The translations under genes and the position numbers were made by a program. Shown in pieces: positions 5,830 through 6,515 of a stretch of DNA of 6,515 bases. Origin of the DNA: Peptoniphilaceae bacterium (GTDB lineage: Bacteria; Bacillota; Clostridia; Tissierellales; Peptoniphilaceae). A model generated the notes under the pieces. That model saw only the letters and a program-made list of their open reading frames with translations. It made no database searches and was not told where the DNA came from. Where the stretch lies: the NCBI GenBank assembly GCA_029983595.1, contig JASBZD010000073.1:1-6515 (forward strand), read 5' to 3'. Each line of letters opens with the position of its first letter. Position 1 is the first letter of the stretch.

Positions 5830-6515
5830 TAATTACCTCCAATAAATTCTACTTTAGCATTATCTACTTTATATATATTTTTTTCTTTTATTTTTTGAAA
5901 ATTATCTAGATATCTCTTATCACTCATAGTAATAAAAGTCTGATAACCATCTAGATTTAAAACTAGCTTTTCACGCCTAATCGGGTCAAGCTCTGAAAAT
6001 ACATCATCTAATAAAATAATAGGCGATGTATTTCTATATCTATCAATAAGTTTTAGCTCACATATTTTTAAACTTAAAACTGCACTTCTCTTCTGGCCCT
6101 GAGAACCAAAATTTTTTAAAGGCTTATCATTAGCATAAATTACAAAATCATCGCGATGAAGCCCAAAAGTCGAGTATTTTACATAGAGATCTTTTTCTAG
6201 CGAATTATGTAGAGCCTCAAGGACCTCTTTTTCAATTTTTTTACTATCATCTAAATCTTTAAAAGGTGATGAATATTCGATTTTTAAAATTTCACCCTCA
6301 TCAGAAATATCTCTATGGATAACTCTTAACTCTTTTTCAAGCATTTTTAAAAACTCAATTCTTTTAAGAATAATAAAACCTGAAAGGCTAGCAAGCTGGA
6401 TATTATATCCCTCAAATAAAAATCTAGCATCTAAATTTTTATTTCGCGTTTTTAAAAGCTCATTTTTTTTATTAAGAATTTGGTTATATTTTTTTATATT
6501 AAGATTATAAATCTG
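5829..6515 (-). CDS. recF: DNA replication/repair protein RecF (C-terminal part, cut by window edge)
   Basis: SMC/ABC-type ATPase that binds gapped DNA and, with RecO and RecR, loads RecA. Only the last 228 residues are present. The frame stays open to the window edge, and the Met codon at 6342-6344 is internal, since the RecF-like LKRIEFLKMLEKELRVIH runs straight through it. Visible are GLHRDDF (6144-6164), the ABC signature FGSQGQKRSAVLS (around 6072-6107, with SQGQ at 6093-6104), Walker B plus D-loop LLDDVFSELD (5985-6014), and TFITMSD at the usual switch position. The Walker A part, about 135-140 residues, lies outside. The C-terminus ends in Gly-Gly-Asn, with the TAA stop overlapping gyrB by one base. 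No small remB/DUF370 gene sits between recF and gyrB, unlike in many Clostridium and Bacillus genomes. Confidence 0.95.
   Translation of the reverse strand, partial: QIYNLNIKKYNQILNKKNELLKTRNKNLDARFLFEGYNIQLASLSGFIILKRIEFLKMLEKELRVIHRDISDEGEILKIEYSSPFKDLDDSKKIEKEVLEALHNSLEKDLYVKYSTFGLHRDDFVIYANDKPLKNFGSQGQKRSAVLSLKICELKLIDRYRNTSPIILLDDVFSELDPIRREKLVLNLDGYQTFITMSDKRYLDNFQKIKEKNIYKVDNAKVEFIGGN
5835..5840 (-). promoter_or_regulatory. Ribosome binding site of gyrB, inside recF
   Basis: GGAGGT, 5 bases before the gyrB ATG at 5829. It lies in the Gly-Gly codons at the end of recF. This strong site together with the TAATG stop-start overlap fixes the gyrB start. Confidence 0.88.

Noticed and set aside
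6342..6344. ATG as the start of a separate 171-residue gene
   Set aside because: The frame is open upstream to the window edge and encodes RecF-like sequence without a break. It is an internal Met of RecF.
1..6515. CRISPR arrays, insertion sequences, tRNA or rRNA genes, riboswitches
   Set aside because: No spaced direct repeats, transposase motifs, tRNA cloverleafs or rRNA sequence were seen. Conserved coding sequence fills the window except bases 1-28 and short junctions.

Overview
The window is a single block of genes, all on the minus strand, and almost entirely coding. Read in the direction of transcription (from right to left) the order is recF (3' part only), gyrB, gyrA, rsbV, rsbW, sigB, then an intrinsic terminator. 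The DNA is AT-rich, roughly one third G+C by eye, with strong AGGAG/GGAGG ribosome binding sites and AGA-rich arginine use. Together with a SigB-type general stress sigma factor and its partner-switching regulators directly behind gyrA, this points to a low-GC Gram-positive anaerobe of the Clostridia/Tissierellia type. From memory, Clostridioides difficile also carries its sigB operon just downstream of gyrA. Genus and species cannot be assigned from this window.

Right part (about 3913-6515): the C-terminal 228 residues of RecF, then complete GyrB. The recF stop and the gyrB start share one base (TAATG). Middle (1476-3902): complete GyrA, 10 bases after gyrB. Left part (29-1474): an anti-anti-sigma factor (RsbV), a short anti-sigma factor (RsbW-like) and a sigma factor (SigB). 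The junctions are -1, 10, 1, -17 and 11 bases in order, and most ribosome binding sites lie within the upstream gene. There is thus no obvious room for a dedicated sigB-operon promoter except inside coding sequence. No stretch longer than 28 bases lacks a gene.

Working together: GyrA and GyrB form the A2B2 gyrase that introduces negative supercoils, and RecF acts in recombinational gap repair. RsbV, RsbW and SigB form a partner-switching module in which RsbW would hold SigB inactive until dephosphorylated RsbV captures RsbW.

The most unusual point is RsbW. It is about 114 residues, keeps the N-terminal sigma-binding region and the N-box glutamate, but has Met where the N-box Mg-coordinating Asn should be, and it lacks the ATP lid and the glycine-rich G2 motif. 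It looks like an anti-sigma factor that has lost its kinase activity, while its partner RsbV still has the phosphorylatable serine. Other points of interest are a degenerate GyrA box, a terminator built into the end of the sigB reading frame, and a marked abundance of the tetranucleotide CTAG. Apart from the RsbW question, I see no undescribed system here.
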